Source of the DNA: Chenopodium formosanum
Taxonomy: Eukaryota > Streptophyta > Magnoliopsida > Caryophyllales > Amaranthaceae
DNA: 64,000 bases
Reading direction: 5' to 3'
Assembly (NCBI GenBank): GCA_024500155.1
Contig: CM044874.1
Span: forward strand, 6,463,001-6,527,000
The notes under the pieces were generated by a model. That model saw nothing but the letters and a program-made list of their open reading frames with translations. It made no database searches and was not told the origin of the DNA. The position numbers and the translations under genes were made by a program. Positions 43,874 through 56,246 of this stretch are shown one piece after another; within the stretch, counting starts at the first letter, position 1, and each line of letters begins with the position of its first letter.

Positions 43874-46036
43874 TGTAAACACCCATTTGTGTCTCCCCAA
43901 AACCAAACCCAATGATGAATACCTTTCATGTCATTTGATTATCGAACAAAGCGAAAGTGTGAAAAGTCTAGTGATGAGGATGTTTTTATTAAAATATTTC
44001 TTCTTTCTGTTTTTGAAAATATTTCTTTTTTTACCTTATTTATGAAAAACGTGCATTCCAGTTTAGTTTGGTCCATGATATGGGTCCAATAATGGTGTAG
44101 TTGTATGTGGCTTGAAAACTTGAAAAAAACTTTCCAACGATATACTATAAGCCCAATTCCGATGAATAATGAGGAAGTTATGGCCAAAATACTAAATTAG
44201 GTTCGAACCGGATCTTATCTACGACCCAATGATCATGTGGAGGGTCCAAAGGTCTAATCCTATTCCGAAAATAATTAGGATTAATTAGAAGCTTCTATAA
44301 GTTTCTAAGATATCTTAATTATCATTTTTGAAAAGATAAGATTAAAGAATTTGAGTTAAATAAAAACTTTCCTTTTTTAAAACTTTCCTTTTCTTAAATC
44401 CTAATTCTATTCGAATTTAAAGATGTTCAAAGGCAGTTTGATATTGTTTTCGTGCCTCATAATATTTATCCAAATTTTATATGGTTGGATAGATCTTGAA
44501 ATTATCTTTCCAATGATATATTATAATATTAATTCCGAGCTATAACGAAAAAGATATGAATGAGATATGAAACTCTATCCAAAACTAACACCATCCCACT
44601 ATTTCGGCCACATATTTTTATCTACAAAAGATTTTAATCTTATTTTAATTTTATTGGAAATTAGACTTCAAGATCTTTCCAATGACATATTATATGACTT
44701 ATTTGGACTTCTAGATCAAAAGATATGATAAAAACACAATCCGCAAAAACTGTTGTCTATCGAGTTCTATTTCGATTCGAATTCGGATTCTTTTCTTTAT
44801 TTTTCGACTCTCTTTTTTCCTATAAATATAGGTCATATCTCCCCTTTTTCAATCACCAACTCTCATCAAGAAATTCTTGTTATTCTATCTCTATTTTCTA
44901 AACTAGCCTTTTCTCAAATACAAAATTACGCACTCACAAGACTTAGATACACCTAGCCATATTCGAAGTTGCCTTCGCCCTAGACGTGAAAGGTTTTAAT
45001 TTCTGAGAATTTGGTCCCAATTCTCTATTTCAATTATTTAATTTAATTGTTTAATTATTATTTTTCTTGAAGTTACTAACGCGTGTATTTTGTTATTAGA
45101 AAGAGGTACGAGGCATCCAAGTAAGTACTTTAATTGATTTATTGTTATTATGATATAGAAATCATGTCTAGGTTGTTATTTTGATTCCTAGTATCATGTT
45201 AGGATGTTTTTCTTAATTTGATGTTTAGAATGACAACAATAAGTTCCTAGTATCATATTTAGGGTAAAGAAAAATAGTGTCAGTTATGATATCTATGATG
45301 TCTTTTATTGTGTTTCCTAATATTCATGATAGTATCATGTTAGGGCTATATATTTGATCTTTATTGTTTAGTGACATGTTAGGGTTTGTTATTAATCTTG
45401 TTAGTATCATGCCTATGATCTTACTATTATTATGCTTTAACATGATTATGAATATTATTATTATTATGATTGTTATTATAATTATTATTAATAATTATTA
45501 TTTATTTATTATTATGTTGCTTGATTTATTGTTATTGCTTGATCACACCTTTTATGCATGTTTAAAGGGAATTGGTACTTGTAATCACGCTTAATAAGAT
45601 AATTAATAATCTTGTTAGGGTTAATTTGATTATAATTCAAGTGATCGCCAATAATAGTTTTATTTGTGCATTAATATTCAACCAACATAGATAAACAGGT
45701 TTAGGGTTAATCCTATTGATTGCATGTTAGTCAGAAAGCGCACATAAATACGATCAGAATAAAGTAGAGGCCTATTATTAGGGCAGGTTCAATCTCTTTT
45801 AGGTTGGATTTGTACCTTCATCCCCAAACTACTAGTAATGGTTCAAGACCTATTGGAGTTGACGATCTCTTGGATCGTTAAGGGGTGTAACCTTCACCCT
45901 ATGAACGGTTTACAAGTTCCTAAAACTTGTTGGCGACTCTTTTGCTCTATCTTCTTTCCCTTTGGACGCCACCATACTTTAGTGTATGATCACAGTAGGG
46001 TTCAAGTTAGGGGTAATGCTTGAAATATTCCCTACA
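43874..46036. mobile_element. Element E: solo LTR
   Basis: It starts TGTAAACACCCATTTGTG and ends CCCTACA. Flanks are GATAT (43869-43873) and GACAT (46037-46041), a one-mismatch 5-bp duplication. A second copy of the same start lies at 63463. It has a TATA box in CCTATA-AA-TATAGG (44819-44832) followed by a CT-rich leader, and ATT-rich simple sequence at 45420-45520. At 2,163 bp with no internal region it is a solo LTR formed by LTR-LTR recombination. The superfamily is probably Gypsy, judged from size only. Confidence 0.75.
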
Positions 46037-46041
46037 GACAT

Positions 46042-49000
46042 CATCCTGAAGATGGATAAAAATAAATGTCATTAATCGTATATATACTATTTGTAAATGT
46101 TCCAATTAAAATTGATGTCCTAAAAGGAGGACAACATCGATTACTGATAAACCAGCTGAAGACGAGCTCGTCTTCGGCACGGGCCCTATAGCACTCCCTA
46201 AGCGTGATGGATCAATTAGTTCTAAAGATAATTAAATATCTTCGAAAAGAAAAGGAGTCATGACAATGACAAAGTTAAGGAAGTGATAAATCCCATTACA
46301 TTTCTAGAAGAAATAACTTATAGTAAAATTCTTATGTTACATGATTTTATAAAAGACTCCATATGAAATGTCCACTAAGATTAACATGTATCAAATTATA
46401 GTCAAAATTCCAGCAGAGTATAAGTAATTATTGGATGAAATATTAATTGATTGTCTTGCCAATTGTATAAAGAAACACATGTTGGTGTTCTAATATCACA
46501 TCATATTCATGGCCATGCATAAAGTAAGTTTAATAAAGTGATCATTAGTGTTGGAAAACTGACTAAAGTTTAATTTCAGAGATGTGATTGGATGTAATAA
46601 TTAAATTAGGCCATCCAGGTTCAATAAATCCCCGTTATGGAAACCAGAAGTTTTATTTAATAATGTGCTAACACTCTCTCAATGTCAGATATATGAAATG
46701 AATTGAATGACAAGACATAACATTGAGATTGAGCTACATTTGGATTGTGATTTTTAATAATTTGTGTTGAAGAAAATTTCAAGAGATAATATATTCATTT
46801 TAAATAAATTTTCATACAAAATAGTAATAGGTGACTAGAAGTTCACCAAATACAAGCTGTAAGTAGAAATTTTGAATATTTAATTAGTATCATAGTATCA
46901 AGGTTTCAAGTGATCCTGAAGATAATTACCTAGTACAATTACAAGCAAGTTTATATTTGTATAACAATTCTATTGATTGGGGATATTGTATGTCAGCACA
47001 TAAGAAATAGGAAAAGAAGAAAATTCAACTGCACAACATATTTCTCCCCATTGATGTTGAATTATTGATCTCCTGGAGAGAATAAATTATGAAAGATTTA
47101 ATAATTAATACATATGCGTTATGCAATGTATAGTTGATGAAGAAATGATTTAAAATTGCTCTCTAGAAGAGATACAAACTTGTTTAATATAACTCTTCTG
47201 AGAGATAAATTTTGTTGATCATGATCCTCCCATGAAATGAATTTTATTGCAAATTTGTATACTAGTTGGTGAAGAATTGTGATGCCCCTATATATGAGAT
47301 ATTTTACCAACTTAGGGGGAGAATTGGAGTAAGTTGGCAAAAATTAATTAAACTGATGATCCCTATATATAATGGTAATTTAAAATGTTTTCTAGCCAAC
47401 TTTCGTTCATATGTTATCAAGATATGTTGCACATTGAGATAAATCTTGCCAATTGTATACACTTGAATCACTAAACCTGAAGTGTAGATTGTATAATCGG
47501 TTCCATATTAAAGATGTGATATATGGTAAGATAGTGCAGTCGACACTTTTAATAGTGTAATAGTATATTAATACCAAGTGTATGAAATACCCTTGAAGTT
47601 GTGTAGATATCTGAATTATTACAATAGATGGCCTATGATATAAGAAAAATTATGATGGTACCAATGAAATATGTATTCAGATATCATTGTCAAAATAGCA
47701 TGCAAATTAAAATTGTACCTTGAGGAATTATATGATGATTTATCGGTATATGATGGAACCAATAAGTAATGCATATGCATGATATAATGGACTAGTGAAA
47801 AAGGGATCTGGAATATATGTTCATTTTAATGTCGACATAATGATAATAATTAAAGTTTATCATGGACCAAAAGTCCAATAAAATATAAAATTTTAAAATC
47901 CCCACTATACAGCGTCTTGCATTATTTCGAGTCCTATGTATGTTCATATGTATGTGTGAGTCATAGGTTACTGGATTATTCATTGCATATGTTCGAAGTT
48001 GTTACATGCATTACTTATTGTATAATTTGTTTAATATGTTATCATATTTTCTATATCTCATATTGCATGCATTACTTTCTATACAATAATTGTGGTGTAT
48101 GTCAATGTTCATTCAAAGTATAGTAAGACATATTTACAACATTGATAGAAAATGAGAAAGAGATATTTATATTCCAATGGGCTTATAATAATTGTGATGA
48201 AATTATTAATGACGCCGATTTAGTTGCATGTTATGAATCATCTAAGAAGAAGAGTTCATGAAGAACTTATGTACGATGCATTTATTTATCTATCCTTACA
48301 AATTTATATTTTGAATATTATAACTATTATTAAACTTTAATTTTAGTCTATGTGACTAAATCATTGACATCTCAACCTAAAGTTTGAGCATATAAGTGTT
48401 AATAATGAGAATTACTGTTTGTATATGAAAGAGAACTATCGTGTCAATTATAAATATTCTAAAGAATCAACAAGATACTTATGCGTGAGATTGTTTTATC
48501 ACGGTCCAGAAGAACCATGATTAATGTATATAGTTACATGTGTTATATTATTATTCATAAATGATTAAAAAATCAACATTAATAATATCATGCGTTGCCA
48601 TATTATTATTAAGGAATGTTTAATAAAATAATAATGATCATCAATTTCTATTATTCACGGCCTCTAGAAGAAGGCATAAGTATAATGGTTAAGGCAACTT
48701 TAAACAGAGATTTCAAATGAAATGTGGACAAACCCATGTATTATTGTTATAGGTTTCGTGATATGAAGACTCACTTGATCGCGTAAAGATTTGAAGATTT
48801 GGGAGGATCGAAAATTAAGGAATGATACTATTTTGCGTCATGTGAGAAGACTCCCAACTATATTAGATTCATTACATTAGAAGGCCTCAATTATGTATTC
48901 ATCAGGAGGAGAAATTACGCGCTGCACTCTTTTTCCCTTAACCATGGTTTTTGTCCCATAGTGAATTTTCCTAGTAACGTTTTTAACGAGGCAGCATTTC

Positions 49001-49118
49001 GAGCGTATTACGAAGAATTTTGTACTCTTTTTCCTTCATTAGGTTTTTATCCCACAGGGTTTTTCCTAATAAGGTTTTAATGAAGCACAGTCTTCGATAA
49101 TGGACATCCAAGGGGGAG
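46042..49118 (+). pseudogene. Element D pol remnant and 3' noncoding end
   Basis: Near 46178-46260 a frame reads PIALPKRDGSISSKDN followed by a basic stretch, the decayed end of a Copia integrase (the usual RGRPxGSKDK-type motif). The following 2 kb is AT-rich and full of stops, and I could not place RT or RNase H with confidence. From 48900 there is a 3' UTR with two related CTTTTTCC(C/T)T...GTTTTT-TCCCA blocks (48926, 49027). It ends in the polypurine tract CCAAGGGGGAG (49108-49118) before the LTR. Confidence 0.6.
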
Positions 49119-49301
49119 TGTTATGAAATATTTGTGGATATCCATTATCCTCCCTTGTAGAACAATCTAGATCTAGGGTTTATATTCTTATCCAACCAAA
49201 CCCTAATTATATTGTATGTATATATATACCTTATCATATGGAATAAAAACATACAGATTAATTCTCTCTCCATCTCTCATATTTCTTCTTATTTTATAAC
49301 A
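49119..49301 (+). mobile_element. Element D 3' LTR
   Basis: TGTTATGAAATATTTGTGG to TTTTATAACA, matching 27204-27392. It carries a TATA-type TATATATATACC stretch and the same CT-rich end. It is followed by ATT-rich simple sequence, as precedes the 5' LTR. Confidence 0.88.
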
Positions 49302-49467
49302 TCAATATTATTATTATGATTAATAAATATTAACTATTATTAATAATTATTAAAATTATTTTTAATATTAATAATTATTATAATTATTTTTAATATTAAT
49401 AATTATTATAATTATTTTTAATATTAATAATTATCATCATCAATACAATATTAGTTATTATTATTGT
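49302..49467. repeat. ATT/TAA-rich simple sequence, target of elements D and C
   Basis: Imperfect TTATTATTA/AATAATTATT repeats. It ends in ATTGT (49463-49467), the left copy of the element C target duplication. Confidence 0.8.
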
Positions 49468-49907
49468 TGTTCCTGCAAGGATCCGGCAACCCGGCTCCAA
49501 AGTCCAAAGCTCGAGTATGCAATAAGTTAAGCTCCTATCAGCCAGACGAGAACCTATACAAAGAGAAGATATAAGCTAGCCCCGGGGTAATTTAGGGATA
49601 ACCACTCCGATGACAAAGTCAGAAAGTGTTTAAGAAAGAGAAACGAGAGAGAGAGAGAGAGAGAGAGAAATAAATGCTAACCTCATTAATGAGGCTTAAC
49701 CTACTATTTGTAATAATCCTCATGACAGGTGGCTACATGGCATGCAGGGCTTTCCTCGACAAGTGTCAAGACGCTGTTGCCACGTGCCGAGTTCCGACAA
49801 GCTGATATGTCTTCTTTATGAAACATACCAGCCCATTTGATAATCATACCTGAGCCCATATCCGCATTTTCTAAGATGTCGGCCCGTTTTGCATATCTCC
49901 CCATACA
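49468..49907 (-). mobile_element. Element C 3' LTR (left copy)
   Basis: TGTTCCTGCAAGG to CCCCATACA on +, 440 bp. It has a short GA microsatellite (49645-49668) and a CACGTG box near 49780. It is followed at once by ACTACCCCCCAAGTGAGG, the polypurine tract of a minus-strand element. Confidence 0.88.
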
Positions 49908-50139
49908 ACTACCCCCCAAGTGAGGACGTTAGATTGCAAATCAATGTTCTCACTTTAGAGTACTGCTGGGGCACCTGTATTTTGTTTCTTGCATCGGTAT
50001 CGAGCGCTTCTCTATGCTTATGTAATGCAATATTTAAGATGACTTCTTGGAATTTGGAAAGTAAGATATGATTGCAATTTCTTGGTACATATATCACAGT
50101 CGTTGTATTTATGGTTCCAAAATAATCAAGCGACAAGAA

Positions 50140-51835
50140 CTTAAACCAGAAAAACTCTGTTTTCCCCCCAAGTGACCTTGTGTGCCGTAAGCAGACAAGG
50201 TCTACTTTAATAAATAACTGGGAGCGAAAAAACTCCGTTTCCCCCACAAGTGACCTTGTATGCCGTAAGCAGACAAGGTCTACTTAATTAAAGAACTGGG
50301 TACGAAAAAACTCCGTTTTCCCCCCCAAGTGACCTTGTGTGCCGTAACCAGACAAGGTCTACTTGAATAAACAACTAGGAGCGAAAAAACTCCGTTTTCC
50401 CCCCTAAGTGACCTTGTGTGCCGTAAGCAGACAAGGTCTACTTGAATAAATAACTGGGAGCGAAAAAACTTCGTACCCCCCCAAGTGACCTTGTGTGCCG
50501 TAAGCAGACAAGGTCTACTTGAATAAATAACTGGGAGCGAAAAAACTCCGTTTCCCCCCCCCCAAGTGACCTTGTGTGCCGTAAGCAGACAAGGTCTACT
50601 TGAATAAATAACTGGGAGCGAAAAAACTCCGTTTTCCGCCCCAAGTGACCTTGTGTGCCGTAAGCAGACAAGGTCTACTTGAATAAATAACTGGGAGAGA
50701 AAAAATCTGTTTTCCCCCCAAGTGACAGACAAGGTCTACTTGAATAAACAACTTGAAGCGAAAAAACTCCGTTTCTCCCCACCAAGTGACCTTGTGTGCC
50801 GTAAGAAGACAAGGTCTACTTGAATAAATAACTGGGAGCAAAAAAACTTCGTTTCCCCCTCCCAAGTGACCATGTGTGCCGTAAGTAGACAAGGTCTACT
50901 TGATTAAAGAACTAGGAGCGAAAAAACTCCGATTTTTTCCCAAGTGACCTTGTGTGCCGTAAGCAGACAGGGTCTACTTGAATAAATAACTGGGAGCGAA
51001 AAACTCTATTTTTCACCCCAAGTGACCTTGTGTGCCGTAAGCAGACAAGGTCCACTTGAATAAATAACTGAGAGCGAAAAAACTCCGTTTCCCCCCCAAG
51101 TGACCTTGTGTGCCGTAACCAGACAAGGTCAACTTGATTAAAGAACTGGGAGCGAAAAAACTCTGTTCCCCCCCCCCCCCCAAGTGACCTTGTGTGCCGT
51201 AAGCAGAAAAGGTCTACTTGAATTAATAATTAGGAGCGGAAAAACTATGTTTTCCCCCCAAGTGACCTTGTGTGCCTTAAGTAGACAAGGTCTACTTTAA
51301 TAAATAACTGGGAGCGAAAAAACTCCGTTCCCCCCCCCCCAAGTGACCTTGTGTGCCGTAAGCAGACAAGGTCTACTTGAATAAATAACTGGGAGCGAAA
51401 AAACTTCGTTCCCCCCCCCCCCCAAGTGACCTTGTGTGCCGTAAGCAGATAAGGTCAACATGATTAAAGAACTAGGAGCGAAAAAAGTCTGTTTTCCCTC
51501 CCCAAGTTACTTTGTGTGTCGTAAGCAGACAAGGACTACTTGAATTAATAACTAGGAGCAAAAAAAACTCCGTTTCCCCCCCCCCCAAGTGACCTTGTGT
51601 GCCGCAAGCAGACAAGGTCTACTCCCCCCCCCCCCTCAAGTGACCTTGTGTGCCGTAAGCAGACAAGGTCTACTTGAATTAATAACTGGGAGCGAAAAAC
51701 TCCGTTTTCCCCCCAAGTGACCTTGTGTGCCGTAAGTAGACAAGGTCTACTTGAATAAATAACTGGGAGCGAAAAAACTCCGTTTCCCCCTCTAAGTGAC
51801 CTTGTGTGCCGTAAACAGACAAGGTCTACTTAATT
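50140..51835. repeat. Tandem array of ~22 monomers (~78 bp) in element C 3' region
   Basis: Each monomer carries CCCCCCAAGTGACCTTGTGT, then GCCGTAAGCAGACAAGGTC, TACTTGAATAAATAACTGGG and AGCGAAAAAACTCCG. The C run varies from about 4 to 14. Within a monomer GACCTTGT pairs with ACAAGGTC, so it folds into a stem of eight with a loop of about 13. The CCCCCCAAGTGA part is the complement of the element's own polypurine tract at 49910-49922. Some monomers are truncated (near 50716 and 51620). Tandem repeats in the 3' region are known from Ogre/Tat elements as seeds of satellites. The 98-150-codon minus ORFs through the array are repeat artefacts. Confidence 0.92.
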
Positions 51836-52289
51836 AATGCATTTAGAAAACGAATCGTTTATTAGGTTTTGAGGAAAAGAGCGGGAAATGCGTATTGAGG
51901 CAAGACACGTGTCACTAATCTAACGGTCTTCCATCTTAATTTTAAAACTACCCTAACCGTTAGATTTTTGACACTATTGTCACATCAATCATCTCTTTTT
52001 TTAAAAACCTTTCCCCTTCATTTTTTCAGTTTTCACTTTCATTCTCGAAAAGGAAAAAACGGTTTTTGAGAGAGGATTCCCAAAAAAAAGAAAACAATCA
52101 TGCATCTGTTACTGTTGTTTCTAAACGATTGCCGGTCTTTTTATGTTTGTTTTCTCAGCGTAATCAATTTGTAGAAGCTCTGCGTTGTTGGCGAATAGTT
52201 TAAGGTATTTACAAAACCTTGATTTTTTAATTTGCATGTTTTATATGTCGCTTTCTCTTTATTTTTAAGTTTCTAGGTCAGAAAATTAG

Positions 52290-53790
52290 ATGTCCAGTAG
52301 TAGTACTGAGGAAGAACAACCTACCCTTAGCACTGCTAGGCGCCGCCTCATTAGATAATCTTTAGGAAAAGAACTCGGCCGAACAGGAGGAACTACTTCC
52401 TCCCTTTCTAACAATATTGACGATCCATTTCAGTCGTTATCTACAGAAGAACAAAAGAAAGCTTTTTACAGTCACAAACTATTAGCCAATTGCGAAAGGC
52501 AGTCCGTCCTACTAACCCTAGCATTTTAGAAGACGCTGAAATCCTTGAGGTCGAACTTGTCAGCGTCCATTATCATTTGAGGAGTTTTGTTAATACCCAA
52601 TTTGATCAATACGGTTCAAACGTGGGTGATATAGGTATAAACACCATGCCGAGAGTAAAGCGCACCAGTTACCAACCTGAGGTTGCCGCCTGTGATGCCG
52701 CCGAAGAGGCTGAGTTGAGCAAGAAAGGTTGGCAAGCTCAAGTTGTGAGTTCTTCTGAATCTGACGATATGGAAGTCCCTCCAAATCCCCAAGAAAACCA
52801 ACCTTCTCCTGTTCATGAATCTGTTGTCAACTCTATTCTTGGCGATGATAAGACTCAAGAAGGTAGTGCTAATACTGATAGCAGAGTGATGTTATCGATT
52901 TGACAGCGGAGGTCATTCAGGAAGAGATTTTAGATGAGGGGTACAATTCTGAGACATATGGTGCTGAATTCCGACAAGCCCTTGTTTTGGCCACTAAGGG
53001 CAAGGTCGCAGAATCCAAAATAAGCGACAAGTTTAGGCAAACGACATTGGAATAAGATTACTGCCAACGCGCCAAACAGTTTTATAAGCTCCCTGACGGG
53101 TATGAGCTTACCCTTCCACCTTCTGGATCTTCGGTGTTGGACTGCCCTATTGGCCATGTTGCCATTTACGCGAATCATTTTGATTCCGGTCTTCGACTCC
53201 CTCTTCATCCTTTTGTGACCAAAATTTTAAAGGCTTGGAATGTATGCCTAATGCAGCTAACTCCTCCCACTATCCGCGCCGTTATTGCTCTTGATGGGTT
53301 ATGTTGTATAGGAATTACCCGTTAGCCCTCAATGCGTTTAGACGACTGCTAACTTTAAAGAGAGATGGTCAATCGGAAGGGTAGTGGTCTTTATATACCC
53401 AACCCCATAAATATACTGTGCATTCTTAGTTGTCAAGCTACAAAAGCTGGCAAGACAAATTTTTCTTCATGTCAGTTCCTGAGGATTTTCCACTCAGGAG
53501 AACATTTTTTAAACCTCATCCCAGGTTTGAATCTATTCCCGAGAGAGATCTCGGCAAACATGAGCGTAGAGCCGTCAACCATTTTGACATTCTGGAATCT
53601 GATAATGGTGATGGTAGGATCCGTATTACCCCTAAGGTGTGGGTGCCGAATGCAGGATACATTCTCGGCAACGCTTCTTTATCTCATGTTGGTCTTTGTT
53701 GGATTGACCGTTATGGTATTAACTCATTCATTTTAATTAACTTCATGCCCTTGCACTATTTTATACTTTTACTCATTCTTTTATTATAAA
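52290..53790 (+). pseudogene. Element C antisense ORF, N-terminal and gypsy-type transposase domain, broken
   Basis: The ATG at 52290 gives MSSSSTEEEQPTLSTARRR and stops at once; the acidic/Ser-rich region resumes at 52490-52903 in another frame. The conserved part is 53080-53330 (YKLPDGYELTLPPSGSSV, LRLPLHPF, MQLTPPTIRAVIALDG) and 53430-53725 (SYKSWQDKFFFMSVPEDFPL, PKVWVPNAGYILGNASLS). It matches the domain layout of the antisense ORF in element B but is well diverged. Several frameshifts and stops separate the pieces. A CACGTG box lies 385 bases upstream (51907). Function unknown. Confidence 0.7.
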
Positions 53791-53824
53791 TGAAATTTTA
53801 ATTTTGGTTATACACACATTTTAG

Positions 53825-55468
53825 GTGTTGATAAGTTGGACAACAAACAGCTTAGGCTCTCACTCGACGAAAAGAAGGTTATCAGGCGTTGTCCCAAAGC
53901 TACAAAGCCTCTGTACGATACCCTTGTCACCTATTGTAGCCGCTCTTCTTCTATCAATGGTAAGAGAAAAGCTGAAAGAATGGCTGACAATAACGCCAAG
54001 AAGAGAAAGTTGAAATCTCTAGGGAATCGGCGAGGTGGTGGCGTCAGAGTTAACAGCCCAAGACAAACTAAAGGGCGTGTCACAAAGAGAAATCAGGCCG
54101 ACAACCAAGAAAACCTCCTTCTCCAAAGCTAACTAGATTTGAAGACAAAACGGTTGTTCAGAGCTCTGAGCCAATCATTAAGAAGATGACGAGATGGGTG
54201 GAGATTGAAGATCTCACCAATATTCCTGAATCTCCTCCAACCCAACCCAACGTAGTCGGCCAACCGGTAGGTTAAAGCGCTCCCAGTACTGCCAGCGGTT
54301 CTGACACCAGTGTTCCTGGGCTCATATATCGGTCTAATCAATGGATTGAGCTCCTTAATGGAAGGTTTCTTGAATTAGTTCTTATAGGGTTCTCAATCCC
54401 TGCTGGCCATTCTGGAGATCGGTGGCAACTTGACCTCGACGTGTACCGAAATGAATCACTCTTCACCGACGACCCCATTCAAGGAGGGAATCTTGGTTAC
54501 CGTCTTCTGTGCAACCTGACTCCCCCCCATGGATAGGCTAGTAGGTGAAATTGGCCCTCTTGCTGCCGTTCATATGCATAATATGATGAAGGTACCCAAT
54601 TTGCACATTTATCACTATTTTCATCATTATCATCACTTTTCTTCGTTTTATAAATTATTTACTATACGCCTCTTACAAGAACGTTATGCTACATTTATGT
54701 TATTATTTATATTCTATTAATTAAAAAAAAAATTAAAATACGTAGGCTGTTATGTCTGGTACTGAGCTTGTTGAGATGTACCGTTATTATCAAGAGCAAC
54801 ATCATCAAGCTTCTGCCAACCAGAATGCACTGCAAACGACCTTAGATAATGTCAATAGGGCTCTAAATTTGCTGAAAGAGGCTAAATAAAGAGATGATCT
54901 TGAGATGGAGGCTCTCAAGGCTAAAGCCGTCAAACTTGAGGGACTTGAAAGGGAAGTTCAACAGTTAAAGGATCAGATTGCTGAGAAGAACCAAGCCCTT
55001 GAGCGCCTTCCTTCCCTTGAGAAAAATCTCTATGATGCCAAGGTTACCATCCAAAACCTTAAAGAAAAAGTCCAGAAGATGGAAGCTGACAAGCCTGACA
55101 TTCGGCAAAGAGCAGTCGGTCGTTACTTGGCCTCCCAAGAATTCTGTACACGACTCCAAGACCGTTTTGACGGGGGGTGGACAGCTGCTCAGAGATGTAT
55201 CGCCCACGTTGTTGGCTGGAAGAAGGAGGACTGGGCTAAAGTCGAAAAAGCCTTTAACGATGAAGCTTACAAGATACCTTCCGGCTTTGAGCAACAACAA
55301 TTAGTTGAAGCAGACCTCTTTAATTATGAGTCGAGTGCTGATGACGGCCCCAAAGACCCCAGTATCTTAAACTCTCCATTTCTCGAAAATACACAAGCTT
55401 TAAGGGACGGGCAGTCATCACCGACATCTTCTTGTGGGTCTTGCATAATTGGGCCTTATCAGCTTTAA
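53825..55468 (+). pseudogene. Element C antisense ORF, Lys-rich and coiled-coil exons
   Basis: An exon begins at 53825 after ACATTTTAG and encodes VDKLDNKQLRLSLDEKKVI and a basic stretch (AKKRKLKSLGNRRGGG) that could be a nuclear signal. An intron 54592-54745 (GTACCC...CGTAG) fits: before it AAVHMHNMMK, after it AVMSGTELVEMYRYYQEQHH. The last exon has a heptad-rich region (LEREVQQLKDQIAEKNQALE) and then a helical segment with RYLASQEFCTRLQDRFDGGW, ending at TAA 55468. A TAA near 54888 interrupts it. The overall order equals that in element B. Confidence 0.65.
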
Positions 55469-56246
55469 TTTGAAATTTATTATCATTTGCTTTTGTTTAA
55501 CTTTTTTTTACAATGCTGTTTTATCGGCATATACCCTTTTTGTGGTGATGCCTGTCGATTGTCATCTTTTATTAATGTGAACACTTTGTATTGTTCTTAA
55601 ATATTAGCACTTTATGCTGCATCAACTTCATAACTATCAATTACGTTTTTCTTAGTTATCAGCAACTCTCGTCTACCATAAAAAAATTTATACTTATTAA
55701 AATTTTTGTAAAAAATTTCAATTTTCAATAATTTAATTAAATACACAACCTTATAGCATTATCGGCCTCACACTTCTAGCGATCCTATTAGTTGTTTGCT
55801 TTCCCATTTTTCATCTTATCCATATTATCTTATCTCTTGCCCCCGTAGTGCATATGTTTGTTATACAATTATATGCACTTGTTGTTGGTTCAGTGTACAA
55901 TATCGATCACTCACTGCACTATTTTTATAGCCAGTTAAGTACCCTCTCGGCGATCGTACTCAAAGCTAGGCCTCTTTTCGGCATATACCCGAGTCGATTT
56001 TGCCGGAATTATACTGTGAACCAACAACCTCGTGATTTAATGATTACAACTGATCAGGTTGTAAGTGAATTAACTTCACGGAAGCAGTTTTGAGTTGTCC
56101 GTCCCACTTAACGGTGGTCTATTAAAAGGAGGATGCCTATTTCTAACACAATTTTTGATAACTTTCTTGTATTCATTACTGATATTTTTCAGATTACATA
56201 CTAATACCAGCTTCATTGCTTATAAAAGGTTTTAAAATCACCTTGC
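55469..56246. other. Element C spacer between antisense ORF and pol end
   Basis: AT-rich, with many TCGGCATA/ATCGGC words. No ORF is supported. It separates the convergent ends of the antisense ORF (55468) and pol (56247). Confidence 0.5.

Larger units (their letters stand above)
27204..49301 (+). mobile_element. Element D: decayed Ty1/Copia element split by nested insertions
   Basis: The 189-bp LTRs lie almost 22 kb apart. Nested inside are two MITEs (28987, 29895), a pair of MULEs (31042-33106), Tat element B (33367-43776) and solo LTR E (43874-46036). Removing them leaves roughly 7 kb. That is somewhat more than a typical Copia element, so further unrecognised insertions are likely in 27393-31041. 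Pol remnants survive only in the last 3 kb. Confidence 0.75.

Noticed and set aside
49909..50892. Minus-strand ORFs with repeated RSQLFIQVDLVCLRHTRSLG units
   Set aside because: They are translations of the tandem monomers; homopolymer C length changes shift the frame between units.
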